DNA of 64,000 nt, taken from Ktedonobacterales bacterium (GTDB taxonomy: Bacteria; Chloroflexota; Ktedonobacteria; Ktedonobacterales; Ktedonobacteraceae). The stretch lies in NCBI GenBank assembly GCA_027451525.1, contig DAIDJF010000018.1:1-64000 (forward strand). The letters run 5' to 3'. Below the pieces are notes generated by a model, which saw nothing but the letters and a program-made list of their open reading frames with translations, did not search any database and was not told the origin of the DNA. This document shows positions 25,020 to 33,582 of the stretch, piece by piece (position 1 is the first letter of the stretch; each line of letters opens with the position of its first letter). The position numbers and the translations under genes were made by a program.

Positions 25020-26285
25020 ATGAGTATATCAGAAATCCCTACGACACACAGTGAGAACACGGGCAATATGAAGTCCGCGCCGGAAGGGAAGGCGCTCTTC
25101 TTCTTGATGATAGTGGCGTTCCTCAATACGATGGGCATGACGATTGTAATACCTGTCGAGCCGTTTATGACCTTAAAGTATCTGGGTAATCCAAATGATC
25201 TCGCACTCGTAGTATCCTGGCTGGCCGTAAGCTATGGTATTTGCCAGATAATCGCGGCTCCAGGGCTAGGCCTGTTGAGTGATCGTTTCGGGCGTAGACC
25301 TATCCTGTTCTTCTGCCTGTTAGGCTCAGCAATCGGTTACCTGCTCTTCGGTCTGGGCGGTTCGCTCTGGCTACTTTTCCTCGGACGTATCGTCGACGGC
25401 CTGACAGGTGGCAATTTTAGCGTACTCTTCGGCTACATTGCTGACATTTCTCAACCGGAGGAGCGTGGTAAGTACTTTGGAATGGTTGGCGGCGCGTCGG
25501 GCCTGGGTTTTATGGTTGGTCCTGCCGTTGGTGGTCTGCTGGCGAATATCAGTTATAGCACACCTTTCCTCGTGGCTACTGGCGTGATTCTGCTTGGTAT
25601 CGTCTGGGGCTACTTCTTCTTGCCGGAGAGTTTAAAGCAAGAGAATCGCGTAAAGACAATCCGCTTGCATGATCTGAATCCGCTGAAACAGATGGGCGAT
25701 GTCTTTCGGTTGGCGCAATTGCGCTGGTTGCTACTGGCTAGTTTCTTCTACGCTATCCCATTTGCCATGCTGCAATCAACCCTGACCATTTTGCTCAAGG
25801 ATAGCCTGGGCTGGAATGCTACGCAGGCGGGGCTTGTCGCCACAACAGTGGGCGTAATCGATATCCTGGTACAGGGCGTGTTGGTTGGTAAATTGCTAAA
25901 GCTTGTTGGCGATATAAAGCTGAGCATTGTTGCGCTCATCCTGATTGCAGGTAGCTATGTGTTGCTTGGCTCGGTCGCGCTGATTGCCTCTCCTCTTCTG
26001 CTAATCTGCGGTGTGCTACTCTTCGCCGGTTCGGGCGGATTGGTAGAAAATGCTCTGCGTGGTCTGACCTCGCGCATGGTTGGAGCAGACGAGCAGGGAC
26101 GTGTAAGTGGAGCAAGCCAGTCGGTGTCATCGCTGGCAATGATCCTGGGGCCGCTATTCGGCGGCGTGGTGTATACGCAATGGGGGCATTTTGAAGCCTA
26201 TGCATCAGGCGCATGCATCATTGTTCTGGCTATCATCGCGGTGGTAGCAGCTATTCCGGCCTTACGTGTGATGCAATCCAAATAG
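25020..26285 (+). CDS. MFS transporter
   Basis: This 421-residue twelve-helix major facilitator has motif A GLLSDRFGRRPI between helices 2 and 3 and GGASGLGFMVGPAVGG as the TM5 antiporter-type motif. It is related to, but distinct from, the PadR-linked pump at 10938. The first 25 residues are polar and cytoplasmic. The ATG at 25020 is chosen because TGGAGG lies about eight bases before it; an ATG at 24948 has no ribosome binding site. It follows the LuxR gene by 117 bases and may be its target or partner. The substrate is unknown. Confidence 0.9.
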   Translation: MSISEIPTTHSENTGNMKSAPEGKALFFLMIVAFLNTMGMTIVIPVEPFMTLKYLGNPNDLALVVSWLAVSYGICQIIAAPGLGLLSDRFGRRPILFFCLLGSAIGYLLFGLGGSLWLLFLGRIVDGLTGGNFSVLFGYIADISQPEERGKYFGMVGGASGLGFMVGPAVGGLLANISYSTPFLVATGVILLGIVWGYFFLPESLKQENRVKTIRLHDLNPLKQMGDVFRLAQLRWLLLASFFYAIPFAMLQSTLTILLKDSLGWNATQAGLVATTVGVIDILVQGVLVGKLLKLVGDIKLSIVALILIAGSYVLLGSVALIASPLLLICGVLLFAGSGGLVENALRGLTSRMVGADEQGRVSGASQSVSSLAMILGPLFGGVVYTQWGHFEAYASGACIIVLAIIAVVAAIPALRVMQSK

Positions 26286-26361
26286 GGGAAAAGCGGATGC
26301 AAGGCAATCTGCGAGGCATGAATTTTGAAATGTCGCTCCGCATGAGATACCGGAAATAAAT

Positions 26362-26487
26362 GTAGGGACCGATTTATCGCGTCCGTCGCGCCCAAGCACC
26401 ACGTATGGCCTGTTCCATCCACCTCGCCAGAGGGAAACGAACATCGTTGGCGCACGGGGACGACGGACGCGATAAATCGGTCCCTAC
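26362..26487. repeat. MITE-like element with 27-bp perfect terminal inverted repeats
   Basis: The arms 26362-26388 and 26461-26487 are perfectly complementary over 27 bases and begin with GTAGGGACC. Seventy-two non-coding bases lie between them. The arms share the GTAGGG start of the other palindromic repeats but have a GATTTATCGCGTCC core. It sits between the convergent ends of the MFS and hypE genes. Confidence 0.85.
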
Positions 26488-26535
26488 GGGTATTACCGTA
26501 TTAATTTGTTCCTCTTCATTATTACGCCCCACCTC

Positions 26536-27648
26536 TTAGCAGATGCGCGGCAGGGGATCGCCGACCAGCATGTCGAGCACGCGTTTACCGCCAATGTCTG
26601 TGTTCATAAACACCATTGCCGCAGGCTCTGGCTGCACTGTGCCGATGATCGCGGCCTCGCGTCCAAGCGGGTGTTCTCGCATAGCGGCAAGCACCTGTTC
26701 TGCCTTATCCTCTGCGACTGCCACCAGCATTTTACCCTCGTTGGCGATTGTCAGCGGGTCCAGGCCCAGGATTTCGCAGGTACCACGCACCTCTGGACGC
26801 ACGGGAATTGCAGACTCCTCCAGCACAATCGCCATCTCTGATGCCATTGCCATCTCACTCAGCGTGGTCGCGACCCCTCCACGCGTCGGGTCTTTCATGC
26901 AGTGAATGCCTGCTCCTGCTACTTGCATGATGCGGGCTACTAATGTATGGAGAGGCGCGCTATCGCTTTCTATCGTGCTTTCGATATCCAGAGCCTCGCG
27001 TGCCAGCATAATCGCGATGCCATGATCGCCGATAGGTCCATTCAGTAATATTTTGTCGCCTGCTTGCAGACGATTTTGGCCTCTGAGCGTGTTGTCGCGC
27101 AGGATACCTATACCAGCGGTGTTGATAAACAGGCCATCTGCTTTGCCACGCTGTACAACCTTTGTGTCGCCCGTAACAATTGCGACTCCGGCGTTTTGAG
27201 CTGCCTGTGCCATTGCCTCTACGATTTTACGTAGCTCGGCGATGGAAAAGCCCTCTTCAAGGATAAAACCCGCTGAGAGGTACAATGGTTGTGCGCCAGC
27301 CATTGCCAGATCGTTAATTGTGCCGTGCACTGCCAATGTCCCGATATTGCCACCGGGGAAGAGGAGTGGACTGACGACGTAGGTATCGGTGGTAAAGGCC
27401 ATGCGCATTGCTGTAGCAGTCTCGCTGGTCTGGGTAAGTGTGAAAACGGCGGAGTCGTCCATCTGGTCGAGCAGGGGATTGGAGAAGGCAGGTGCAAAGA
27501 TACCCTCGATCAGGTTGTGGGTTGCCTTGCTGCCGCTGCCATGACTGAGCGTGATATGCTCATCGCGCAGGTAGAATTTCTTGCGCCGCGCCTGCCGTAC
27601 CCGTTCGATCTTCTCTAACATGCCAGAGACCTGTGTATGTGTGTCCAT
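26536..27648 (-). CDS. hypE: Hydrogenase maturation protein HypE
   Basis: HypE dehydrates the carbamoyl group carried on its C-terminal Cys to a thiocyanate, the source of CN ligands for the Fe(CN)2CO centre. It has 370 residues, with the AIR-synthase-like N-domain (HGSGSKATHNLIEG, MAFTTDTYVV) and C-domain (HCMKDPTRGGVATTLSEMA). It ends in PRIC, the required terminal Cys motif. This last feature and the hyp context separate it from the related selenophosphate synthetase SelD. A GTG one codon upstream (27651) is an alternative start. It is the last gene of the hydrogenase operon, 27 bases after hypD. Confidence 0.97.
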   Translation of the reverse strand: MDTHTQVSGMLEKIERVRQARRKKFYLRDEHITLSHGSGSKATHNLIEGIFAPAFSNPLLDQMDDSAVFTLTQTSETATAMRMAFTTDTYVVSPLLFPGGNIGTLAVHGTINDLAMAGAQPLYLSAGFILEEGFSIAELRKIVEAMAQAAQNAGVAIVTGDTKVVQRGKADGLFINTAGIGILRDNTLRGQNRLQAGDKILLNGPIGDHGIAIMLAREALDIESTIESDSAPLHTLVARIMQVAGAGIHCMKDPTRGGVATTLSEMAMASEMAIVLEESAIPVRPEVRGTCEILGLDPLTIANEGKMLVAVAEDKAEQVLAAMREHPLGREAAIIGTVQPEPAAMVFMNTDIGGKRVLDMLVGDPLPRIC

Positions 27649-27674
27649 CACTTTTTCTTTCTTCTCTCTAGTTT

Positions 27675-28805
27675 CTATGAGATAATGGGGAGCGTGGCAC
27701 GATGAGCGGCCATAGAGTAGCGACCATAGTTATAATAGGCAGCGCAGGCGCCTTCAGAAGAGACCATGCAGGTTCCGATGGGCGTTTCGGGTGTGCAGGA
27801 TGTGCCGAAAACTTTGCAGTCCCAGGGCTTGATGGCGCCTCTAAGCACCTCACCGCATTGGCAGGCTTTTGGGTCGGCAACGCGCACACCGGGCACCTGG
27901 AAGCGCAACTCAGCATCCCAGGATGCGAACTCGTCACGCAGTTTAAATGCGCTGTGCGCGATTGTGCCCAGACCACGCCACTCGAAGAATGGGCGCAATT
28001 CCATCGTGCGTTCCATCGCCTGTAGCGCCTTGACATTGCCTGAAGGCCGTACTACGCGCCCATATTGATTTTCTACTTCACAGCGTCCCTCGCTGAATTG
28101 CTTTAAGAGCATATAGACACTCTGAATGATATCAAGTGGCTCAAAGCCAGAGATCACAACTGGTTTATGATACTCTTGCGCGATAAATGTATAAGGATGC
28201 ATGCCAATAACCATACTGACGTGGCCGGGGCCGATAAATCCGTCAAGCTGCATATCGGGCGCGTCAAGTATGGCCGTGATCGCGGGAATAACGGCAACGT
28301 GATTGCAGAAGATCGAGAAATTGCTGATCTTTTCGGCTTGTGCGCGCAGGAGCGTGACGGCTGTAGACGGAGCAGTTGTCTCAAAGCCAATGGCGAAGAA
28401 CACGACTTCGCGTTCTGGATACTGACGTGCCAGTTTCAGTGCGTCAAGCGGGGAGTAGACAAAACGCACGTCCGCGCCCTCGGCTTTGGCGTCCAACAGG
28501 CTGCCTTTTGAGCCTGGGACACGCATCATATCGCCAAAAGTCGTAAAAATGACGTTTTCGCGTCTGGCAATAGAGATGGCATCGTCAACGCGTCCCATAG
28601 GTAACACGCAAACAGGGCAACCGGGTCCATGCACAAGGTCGATAATCGGTGGCAGAATGTCTTCAATGCCATGTTTATAGATCGTGTGTGTATGGCCTCC
28701 GCATACCTCCATAAATTTGAGTTGGCGCTTCCCACTCAGCCGCTCAATCTCTTTTGTGACGCGCTGAATGAGTTCGGGGTCGCGATATTCATCGATGAAT
28801 TTCAT
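27675..28805 (-). CDS. hypD: Hydrogenase maturation protein HypD
   Basis: HypD is an iron-sulfur scaffold that, with HypC, holds the Fe ion while CN and CO ligands are attached. It has 376 residues, the normal length. Conserved motifs are MEVCGGHTH (active-site Cys), GPGCPVCVLP (Cys pair), FFAIGFETTAPS, and the C-terminal CQCGEVLRGAIKPWDC and CTPETPIGTCMVSSEG clusters that bind the [4Fe-4S] centre. Its start is preceded by AAGGAGCGG. It lies between the second hypC-like gene and hypE in the same operon. Confidence 0.97.
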   Translation of the reverse strand: MKFIDEYRDPELIQRVTKEIERLSGKRQLKFMEVCGGHTHTIYKHGIEDILPPIIDLVHGPGCPVCVLPMGRVDDAISIARRENVIFTTFGDMMRVPGSKGSLLDAKAEGADVRFVYSPLDALKLARQYPEREVVFFAIGFETTAPSTAVTLLRAQAEKISNFSIFCNHVAVIPAITAILDAPDMQLDGFIGPGHVSMVIGMHPYTFIAQEYHKPVVISGFEPLDIIQSVYMLLKQFSEGRCEVENQYGRVVRPSGNVKALQAMERTMELRPFFEWRGLGTIAHSAFKLRDEFASWDAELRFQVPGVRVADPKACQCGEVLRGAIKPWDCKVFGTSCTPETPIGTCMVSSEGACAAYYNYGRYSMAAHRATLPIIS

Positions 28806-28827
28806 GGGGTGCCGCTCCTTCTTTTCA

Positions 28828-29061
28828 TTATTTTTCTTGAGCCATTTGGGGTTCTACTAAGGCGATTGCGACGCCACCGTGTACCAGGACAATATCGCCT
28901 GTTTTTACCTGTTCCACCAGCGTAATGTCGATCTCTTCCTCGCGCCCCTCGCCCACATCAACGGACGCTATGCCCGCCTGTTCATCTACATGCACGATTT
29001 GAAACGGTAACGCCTCGTCGCTACAGGTCACACAGTGACCATCGAAATGGCAGTAACTCAT
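28828..29061 (-). CDS. HypC/HupF-like chaperone with Cys-rich N-terminus
   Basis: This 77-residue protein has the small OB-fold of the HypC/HybG/HupF family (TLVEQVKTGDIVLVHGGVAIALVEP). It lacks the N-terminal Met-Cys that HypC uses to bind the active-site iron. Instead it begins MSYCHFDGHCVTCSDEALP, a Cys-x5-Cys-x2-Cys cluster with His that could bind a metal. Similar short proteins accompany canonical HypC in some actinobacterial-type hydrogenase loci, so a specialised chaperone or HypC-partner role is inferred. It lies between hypC and hypD on the same strand. Confidence 0.85.
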   Translation of the reverse strand: MSYCHFDGHCVTCSDEALPFQIVHVDEQAGIASVDVGEGREEEIDITLVEQVKTGDIVLVHGGVAIALVEPQMAQEK

Positions 29062-29110
29062 TGCAGCAAGTCCTCATATGCCAGAAAGATAGGGACAACA
29101 TTTCAGCGTT

Positions 29111-29383
29111 TTACTCAATTTGACTGCTATGTAGCATTTGTATCTCATCTTCATACATAGTGCCCATTTCTTGCAAAGCGCGCATTGTCTCCTGTGCCTC
29201 TTGTTCATCAATTTTGCTCATCGCAAAACCGACGTGGATCAGTACCCAGTCGCCCGGTGCAACACCTTCGGAGGCGATCAGGGCGATACTGACGCCACGT
29301 TTGATGCCGGAAACATCGACTTTGGCGATTTGAAAGGTTTCATCCACGATCTCTACGATCTGACCCGGAATACCAAGACACAT
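29111..29383 (-). CDS. hypC: Hydrogenase maturation chaperone HypC
   Basis: This 90-residue canonical HypC begins MCLGIPGQIVEI, with the essential Cys2 that binds the Fe(CN)2CO unit and the large-subunit precursor. The beta-barrel core VDVSGIKRGVSIAL and GDWVLIHVGFAMSKID is typical, followed by a C-terminal helix. I place the start at 29383 because GAGAGGAG precedes it and Cys2 must be second; the open frame extends ten codons upstream without support. It lies between hypF and the second hypC-like gene. Confidence 0.96.
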   Translation of the reverse strand: MCLGIPGQIVEIVDETFQIAKVDVSGIKRGVSIALIASEGVAPGDWVLIHVGFAMSKIDEQEAQETMRALQEMGTMYEDEIQMLHSSQIE

Positions 29384-29449
29384 ACGTTTCTCCTCTCGCG
29401 TTGCATAGTACACGTCAGATGTTCTCTATTCATGCGTATCAATTGATGC

Positions 29450-31774
29450 TCACCCCTTTTGCAATCTTGCGCTTGCTACAGCTGCCTGACCAAGACTGAC
29501 GCCACCATCATTCGGTGGCACGCGGCGATTCGTATAGACAGAAAAGTTCAAGTGTTGTAGTTGTAAGCGTGTATGTTCCAGCAAAAGTTGGTTTTGAAAC
29601 ACGCCGCCACTCAGGGCGACGGTGTTCAAGCCGCGCTGTTCACGCAGTAGGAAGCAGGTCATTGCCAGCATGTGGGCGATAGTGATATGAAAACGTTTAG
29701 CGATGTACGGAACTGGAATGCCGTTCTGTATGTCGCTGACAATGCCCGCAATAATCGGTGTGACACTAATGGTATCCTGTACTCCCGACAGGGTAAAAGG
29801 ATAGGTTTTGACCATCTCTTTATAGCGTGCGGCATGTTGTTCTAAGGTGATAGCCGCCTGCCCCTCGTAATGTACCTGTGTGGAGAGGCCGAGCAGGGCG
29901 GCGACGGCATCAAAGAGGCGTCCCATGCTGGATGTGCGCGGGCTGTTCAGGTTACGGGCAATCATTTGAGCCAGGATATGCCAGGTTGCGCGATCAAGTT
30001 GTTGCACAAAGGGAATATCCAGTTCAAGAAAGCTATCGCCAAATGTCTGTTGAAGATAGACCGCCGCCATGCGCCAGGGCGCGCGCACCGCCTGATCGCC
30101 TCCGGGCAGTGGCACGTAATCCAGGTGGGCCACACGCTCGAAATCGCACAGGTCAGCGATCATAATTTCGCCTCCCCAGATCGCTCCATCGCTCCCATAG
30201 CCCGTACCATCAGCGGCAATGCCGATTACTGGTTCGCTCAAACCATGTTCGGCAAGCACGCTCGCAATATGCGCGTGATGATGCTGTACGCCGAATTTCT
30301 GCTCAATCGCGGAGTCAAGAGCATAGCGTGTTGCCAGATAATCGGGATGTAAATCATAGGCGACTGCGTTGGGAGTGATAGCGAATAGGCGTTGAAAATG
30401 CTCGATGCCCTCACGGAACGAAGTCAACGTCTCCAGATTTTCCAGGTCGCCGATATGGTGACTGAGAAAGGCGAAATGCTCTTTGCCCAGGCAGAACGTG
30501 TTTTTCAGATGTGTCCCACAGGCCAGGAGTGGCACGGGGAAACCCATCGCAAGCTGGATTGGCTCTGGCACGTACCCTCGTGAGCGACGGATAAACTGTG
30601 GTCCATCGCTGGTGACGCGCAAGACTGAGTCATCGCAACGCATATGGATAGGTCGATTATGTGTTAGTAGTGCGTCGGCAAGTGGCAGCAGGCGTTGTTG
30701 CGCATCATCATCCTGGTAGGCGATTGGCTCGTCGCTCACATTGCCGCTGGTCATAACCAGAATGACGGGTTTGTCTGCTTTCCAGACCTGTTTGCATGCT
30801 GCAAGCAGCAGGTAGTGCAGGGGGGTATAAGGAAGCATAATACCGAGCGTATTGCTCTCTGGCGCGACGGCTGAAGTTACAATGTGCTTGGAACGGCGGC
30901 GTAACAAGAGAATTGGGCGTTGTGCGGATTGAAGCAAGACGGCCTCTTCAGCCGTAATTTTGCAGAGTTGAGCTGCGGTTTCGACATCAGGCACCATCAA
31001 GGCAAACGGACGGGCTTCACGATGCTTGCGCAGTCGTAAATGTTGTACCGCAGTCGCACTAAGCGCATCACACGCAAGATGATAGCCGCCTAAGCCTTTA
31101 ATCGCGAGAATTTTGCCTGTTGCTAGCAGCGATGCTGCATCCTCAACTGGTGTGCCATTCACATGGAGACGCTTGTGATTGAGAAGTAGTCTGATCTGGG
31201 GACCGCAGATCGGGCAGGCATTGGGCTGAGCATGAAAACGGCGGTCTAACGGATCCTCATATTCATGCTGGCAGGCAGGACACATTTTGAAGGCACGCAT
31301 GGTTGTTTTCTCACGATCATATGGGACATCTTGAATAATCGTGAAACGTGGCCCGCAGTTGGTACAATTGATAAATGGATAATGATAGCGGCGGTTTTCA
31401 GGCGCGAAAAGCTCATGCTGACAATCCGCGCAGACTGTCATATCAGGTGAGATCAGGGCGAGTTGTTCTTTGCCCTGCCGACTCTGCACAATAATAAATT
31501 GCTCTTCGTGCTGCACGGGGACCGACGTTGCCGTAATGTTGGTAATATGCGCAAGCGGAGGTGGTTCCTCACGCAAGGCACGTTCAAAATCGTCCAGGGC
31601 TGAGGATACGCCCTCGATCTCAATGATCACGCCCTGACTATCATTATAGACGAAACCGACGAGATGGCGGTTCACGGCCTGTGTGTAGACAAAAGGCCGA
31701 AAACCGACACCCTGGACAATCCCTTGTACGGCAATGTGGCGGCGTTGCATAGCACGATCACTGATGCTGAACAT
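29450..31774 (-). CDS. hypF: Carbamoyltransferase HypF
   Basis: HypF makes and transfers the carbamoyl group from carbamoyl phosphate to HypE. It has 774 residues with all domains in order: acylphosphatase (GIVQGVGFRPFVY), two zinc motifs (CADC/CTNCG and CPAC/CPICG), the YrdC-like domain (KGLGGYHLACDA), and the Kae1-like domain (HHHAHIASVLAEHG metal site, GIAADGTGYGSDG, VALSGGVFQNQLL). The start at 31774 is chosen from homologue alignment by eye and AGAAAGAG upstream. It overlaps the end of hypA by 17 bases, which suggests translational coupling. Confidence 0.97.
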   Translation of the reverse strand: MFSISDRAMQRRHIAVQGIVQGVGFRPFVYTQAVNRHLVGFVYNDSQGVIIEIEGVSSALDDFERALREEPPPLAHITNITATSVPVQHEEQFIIVQSRQGKEQLALISPDMTVCADCQHELFAPENRRYHYPFINCTNCGPRFTIIQDVPYDREKTTMRAFKMCPACQHEYEDPLDRRFHAQPNACPICGPQIRLLLNHKRLHVNGTPVEDAASLLATGKILAIKGLGGYHLACDALSATAVQHLRLRKHREARPFALMVPDVETAAQLCKITAEEAVLLQSAQRPILLLRRRSKHIVTSAVAPESNTLGIMLPYTPLHYLLLAACKQVWKADKPVILVMTSGNVSDEPIAYQDDDAQQRLLPLADALLTHNRPIHMRCDDSVLRVTSDGPQFIRRSRGYVPEPIQLAMGFPVPLLACGTHLKNTFCLGKEHFAFLSHHIGDLENLETLTSFREGIEHFQRLFAITPNAVAYDLHPDYLATRYALDSAIEQKFGVQHHHAHIASVLAEHGLSEPVIGIAADGTGYGSDGAIWGGEIMIADLCDFERVAHLDYVPLPGGDQAVRAPWRMAAVYLQQTFGDSFLELDIPFVQQLDRATWHILAQMIARNLNSPRTSSMGRLFDAVAALLGLSTQVHYEGQAAITLEQHAARYKEMVKTYPFTLSGVQDTISVTPIIAGIVSDIQNGIPVPYIAKRFHITIAHMLAMTCFLLREQRGLNTVALSGGVFQNQLLLEHTRLQLQHLNFSVYTNRRVPPNDGGVSLGQAAVASARLQKG

Positions 31775-32231
31775 AGCAGGCTCTTTCTGCTGGCAGACAG
31801 GGAGTTGCCTGGTTATCATCTAGCTCCTGGACATGGCTAGTATGTGCTGTGCTGGCTGGCTGTGTATCTGTGTGCGGGTCTGCATCTAGTACGTCGATTG
31901 CGCTGACATAACAAATCTCCTTGTGTTCTATCTCTAAAGCACTTCCTCCGCAGCGGAGGCAGAGGACAGATGTTGCCGACTCGATACTCTCAAAGCGATG
32001 CAGACATGAGAAACATTGGAAAAGTGCAGGTTGCCAGATAATCGAGAGTGAGGCCCCTTCAACAGGTGTTCCCTGTGTCAAAAGGGCAAAGTGTTGGCGA
32101 GCACTTTCCGCGTCCATATGGCTGGAGGCACCGAGCACGAGTTGGACATGCGTAACGTGGCTGGCTCCCGCTTTGTGCATACATTCCACTATGGTTTTCA
32201 CCATGCCTTGCATAACGGCAGTTTCATGCAT
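31758..32231 (-). CDS. hypA: Hydrogenase nickel incorporation protein HypA, C-terminally extended
   Basis: HypA delivers Ni to the hydrogenase large subunit together with HypB. MHETAVM supplies the N-terminal His2 nickel ligand and CFSCLHRF / CLRCGGS supplies the four-Cys zinc site. The core is about 112 residues, but this protein has 157. The extra tail is polar, with four His and two Cys residues. The start at 32231 puts His second, as required; the open frame extends 27 codons upstream. It follows the protease gene by five bases and overlaps hypF. No hypB gene is present in the window. Confidence 0.93.
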   Translation of the reverse strand: MHETAVMQGMVKTIVECMHKAGASHVTHVQLVLGASSHMDAESARQHFALLTQGTPVEGASLSIIWQPALFQCFSCLHRFESIESATSVLCLRCGGSALEIEHKEICYVSAIDVLDADPHTDTQPASTAHTSHVQELDDNQATPCLPAERACYVQHQ

Positions 32232-32235
32232 AGTT

Positions 32236-32793
32236 TTACTCCTTTGCCTGATAGGGACGCGGGTGTAGATCAATACCCCAGTTACGTAGCTCTTGGGCCG
32301 CGACCTCAGCAAGATTATCTAGATGCGCGGCGACGATATCAGAGAGTTCCCAGCCTAATTCGATAGTATTGGGCTGCATACCCCAAACCACAACCTCATC
32401 TGGCTCCGTGTTGCGCAGGCGTGTGACCGCCATCAGATCAGCGAGCGCGATCTCATGCGGCGAGGTGCGCATGCCGAGGAATGCGGGAATCTCTTCACCG
32501 GTAGCGCGTAAAAGCGTTCCTGGTGGACCATCGGTCAGAGCGGCATCCAGAATGAGCACCCGTTCGGCCTCTTCTAGATAGCACAAAAGCTCCAGGCCCA
32601 TTGTTCCACCATCCACGAGTTGAATGGACGGTGGAATAGTATAGAGTTGTTGTAGGCGGACCAGGGCACGGATGCCCAGACCCTCGTCGCGCCTGAGTAG
32701 GTTGCCCATGCCCAGGACGACGATTGAATATTGACGTATGGGTTTCTCGTTGAGTTGTGGCTCTGTGATCTCTAGAGCTGTTTCATGACACAT
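32236..32793 (-). CDS. hupD: Hydrogenase maturation protease (HyaD/HupD family)
   Basis: This 185-residue endopeptidase removes the C-terminal extension of the large subunit after Ni insertion. The N-terminal GMGNLLRRDEGLGI carries the first Ni-sensing Glu, ILDAALTDG the Asp and SPHEIALADL the His. Length and order match HyaD/HybD. Its target here should be the 15 residues following the last His of the large subunit. It overlaps the end of the cytochrome b gene by 11 bases. Confidence 0.95.
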   Translation of the reverse strand: MCHETALEITEPQLNEKPIRQYSIVVLGMGNLLRRDEGLGIRALVRLQQLYTIPPSIQLVDGGTMGLELLCYLEEAERVLILDAALTDGPPGTLLRATGEEIPAFLGMRTSPHEIALADLMAVTRLRNTEPDEVVVWGMQPNTIELGWELSDIVAAHLDNLAEVAAQELRNWGIDLHPRPYQAKE

Positions 32794-33568
32794 GCTTGTT
32801 TCTCACTCTCCGGCGACGCGGTTGTTGTGTCTCTTCAAGATAGGCTTCTTCGATCTGATGATGGGTTAGTGCTTTAAAGCCGCTGAAGATACTGGACATA
32901 AGTCCGCTCTGCTCTTCTATGTCGATTAAGATGGCTGTGTACACATGGTGAACCACGAAAGCCAGGATGAGCCACATAATCGTGTCATGCAGTAAGCGGG
33001 TCGGGCCGACACCAAAGAGGTAGGTGACCCAACCGAACATCCCAGGCCAGATACCACCATGAAATGGTAGCGCGTAGAGCGCGAAACCCGTGATAATCTG
33101 TGTCAGATAGAGCAGAAACAGGACGGTATAGGCCGAGCCAGCCAGCGGGTTATGCCCCACGACAGCAGGTGCTTTGCGTTTGATGAACAAGTAAAAGCCA
33201 AGCATCCGGCGAATACCTGCACGGCGTGCGTACTTGGTTGGCAGGAGTTGTCGCCAACTGGCATATTTATTGCCCACAAATGCCCAGTAGATGCGCACCA
33301 GCACGCTCATAGTGAACACGAATGCTGTAACGAAATGGGTGAAACGAATGCTTCCCATTAAGTATTGATTGACGGCGGGTCCTGTTGTGCCCATAAAAGG
33401 GTTAGCGATATAGATGCCAGTGACCGTCAAGATGCCAATACTGATGACATTGACCCAGTGGGTAATGCGCACGGGCAATTCCCAGACGTAGATGTTTTCG
33501 CGTACCCCACGTTCGCCGCGTTTGGCATCGGCGGGAATAAACTCTTCAATGGGTGGCGAAGTTTGCAT
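32783..33568 (-). CDS. hupC: Hydrogenase b-type cytochrome subunit
   Basis: This 261-residue membrane di-haem cytochrome anchors the hydrogenase and passes electrons to the quinone pool. Hydrophobic helices lie at about residues 36-55, 80-105, 140-170 and 195-220. Haem-ligand His candidates are in RITHWVNV, RFTHFVTAF, and FVVHHVYTAI. The N-terminus (VYVWELPVRITHW-type: NIYVWELPVRI) is the family signature. A basic C-terminal tail extends into the cytoplasm. It lies 14 bases after the large-subunit gene, the usual order for membrane-bound group 1 enzymes. Confidence 0.95.
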   Translation of the reverse strand: MQTSPPIEEFIPADAKRGERGVRENIYVWELPVRITHWVNVISIGILTVTGIYIANPFMGTTGPAVNQYLMGSIRFTHFVTAFVFTMSVLVRIYWAFVGNKYASWRQLLPTKYARRAGIRRMLGFYLFIKRKAPAVVGHNPLAGSAYTVLFLLYLTQIITGFALYALPFHGGIWPGMFGWVTYLFGVGPTRLLHDTIMWLILAFVVHHVYTAILIDIEEQSGLMSSIFSGFKALTHHQIEEAYLEETQQPRRRRVRNKHVS

Positions 33569-33582
33569 GACTGGCTCCCTTC

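Noticed and set aside
26536-27648. Selenophosphate synthetase SelD, which would have supported the selenoprotein
   Set aside because: The C-terminal PRIC motif and hyp operon context identify HypE; SelD must be sought elsewhere in the genome.
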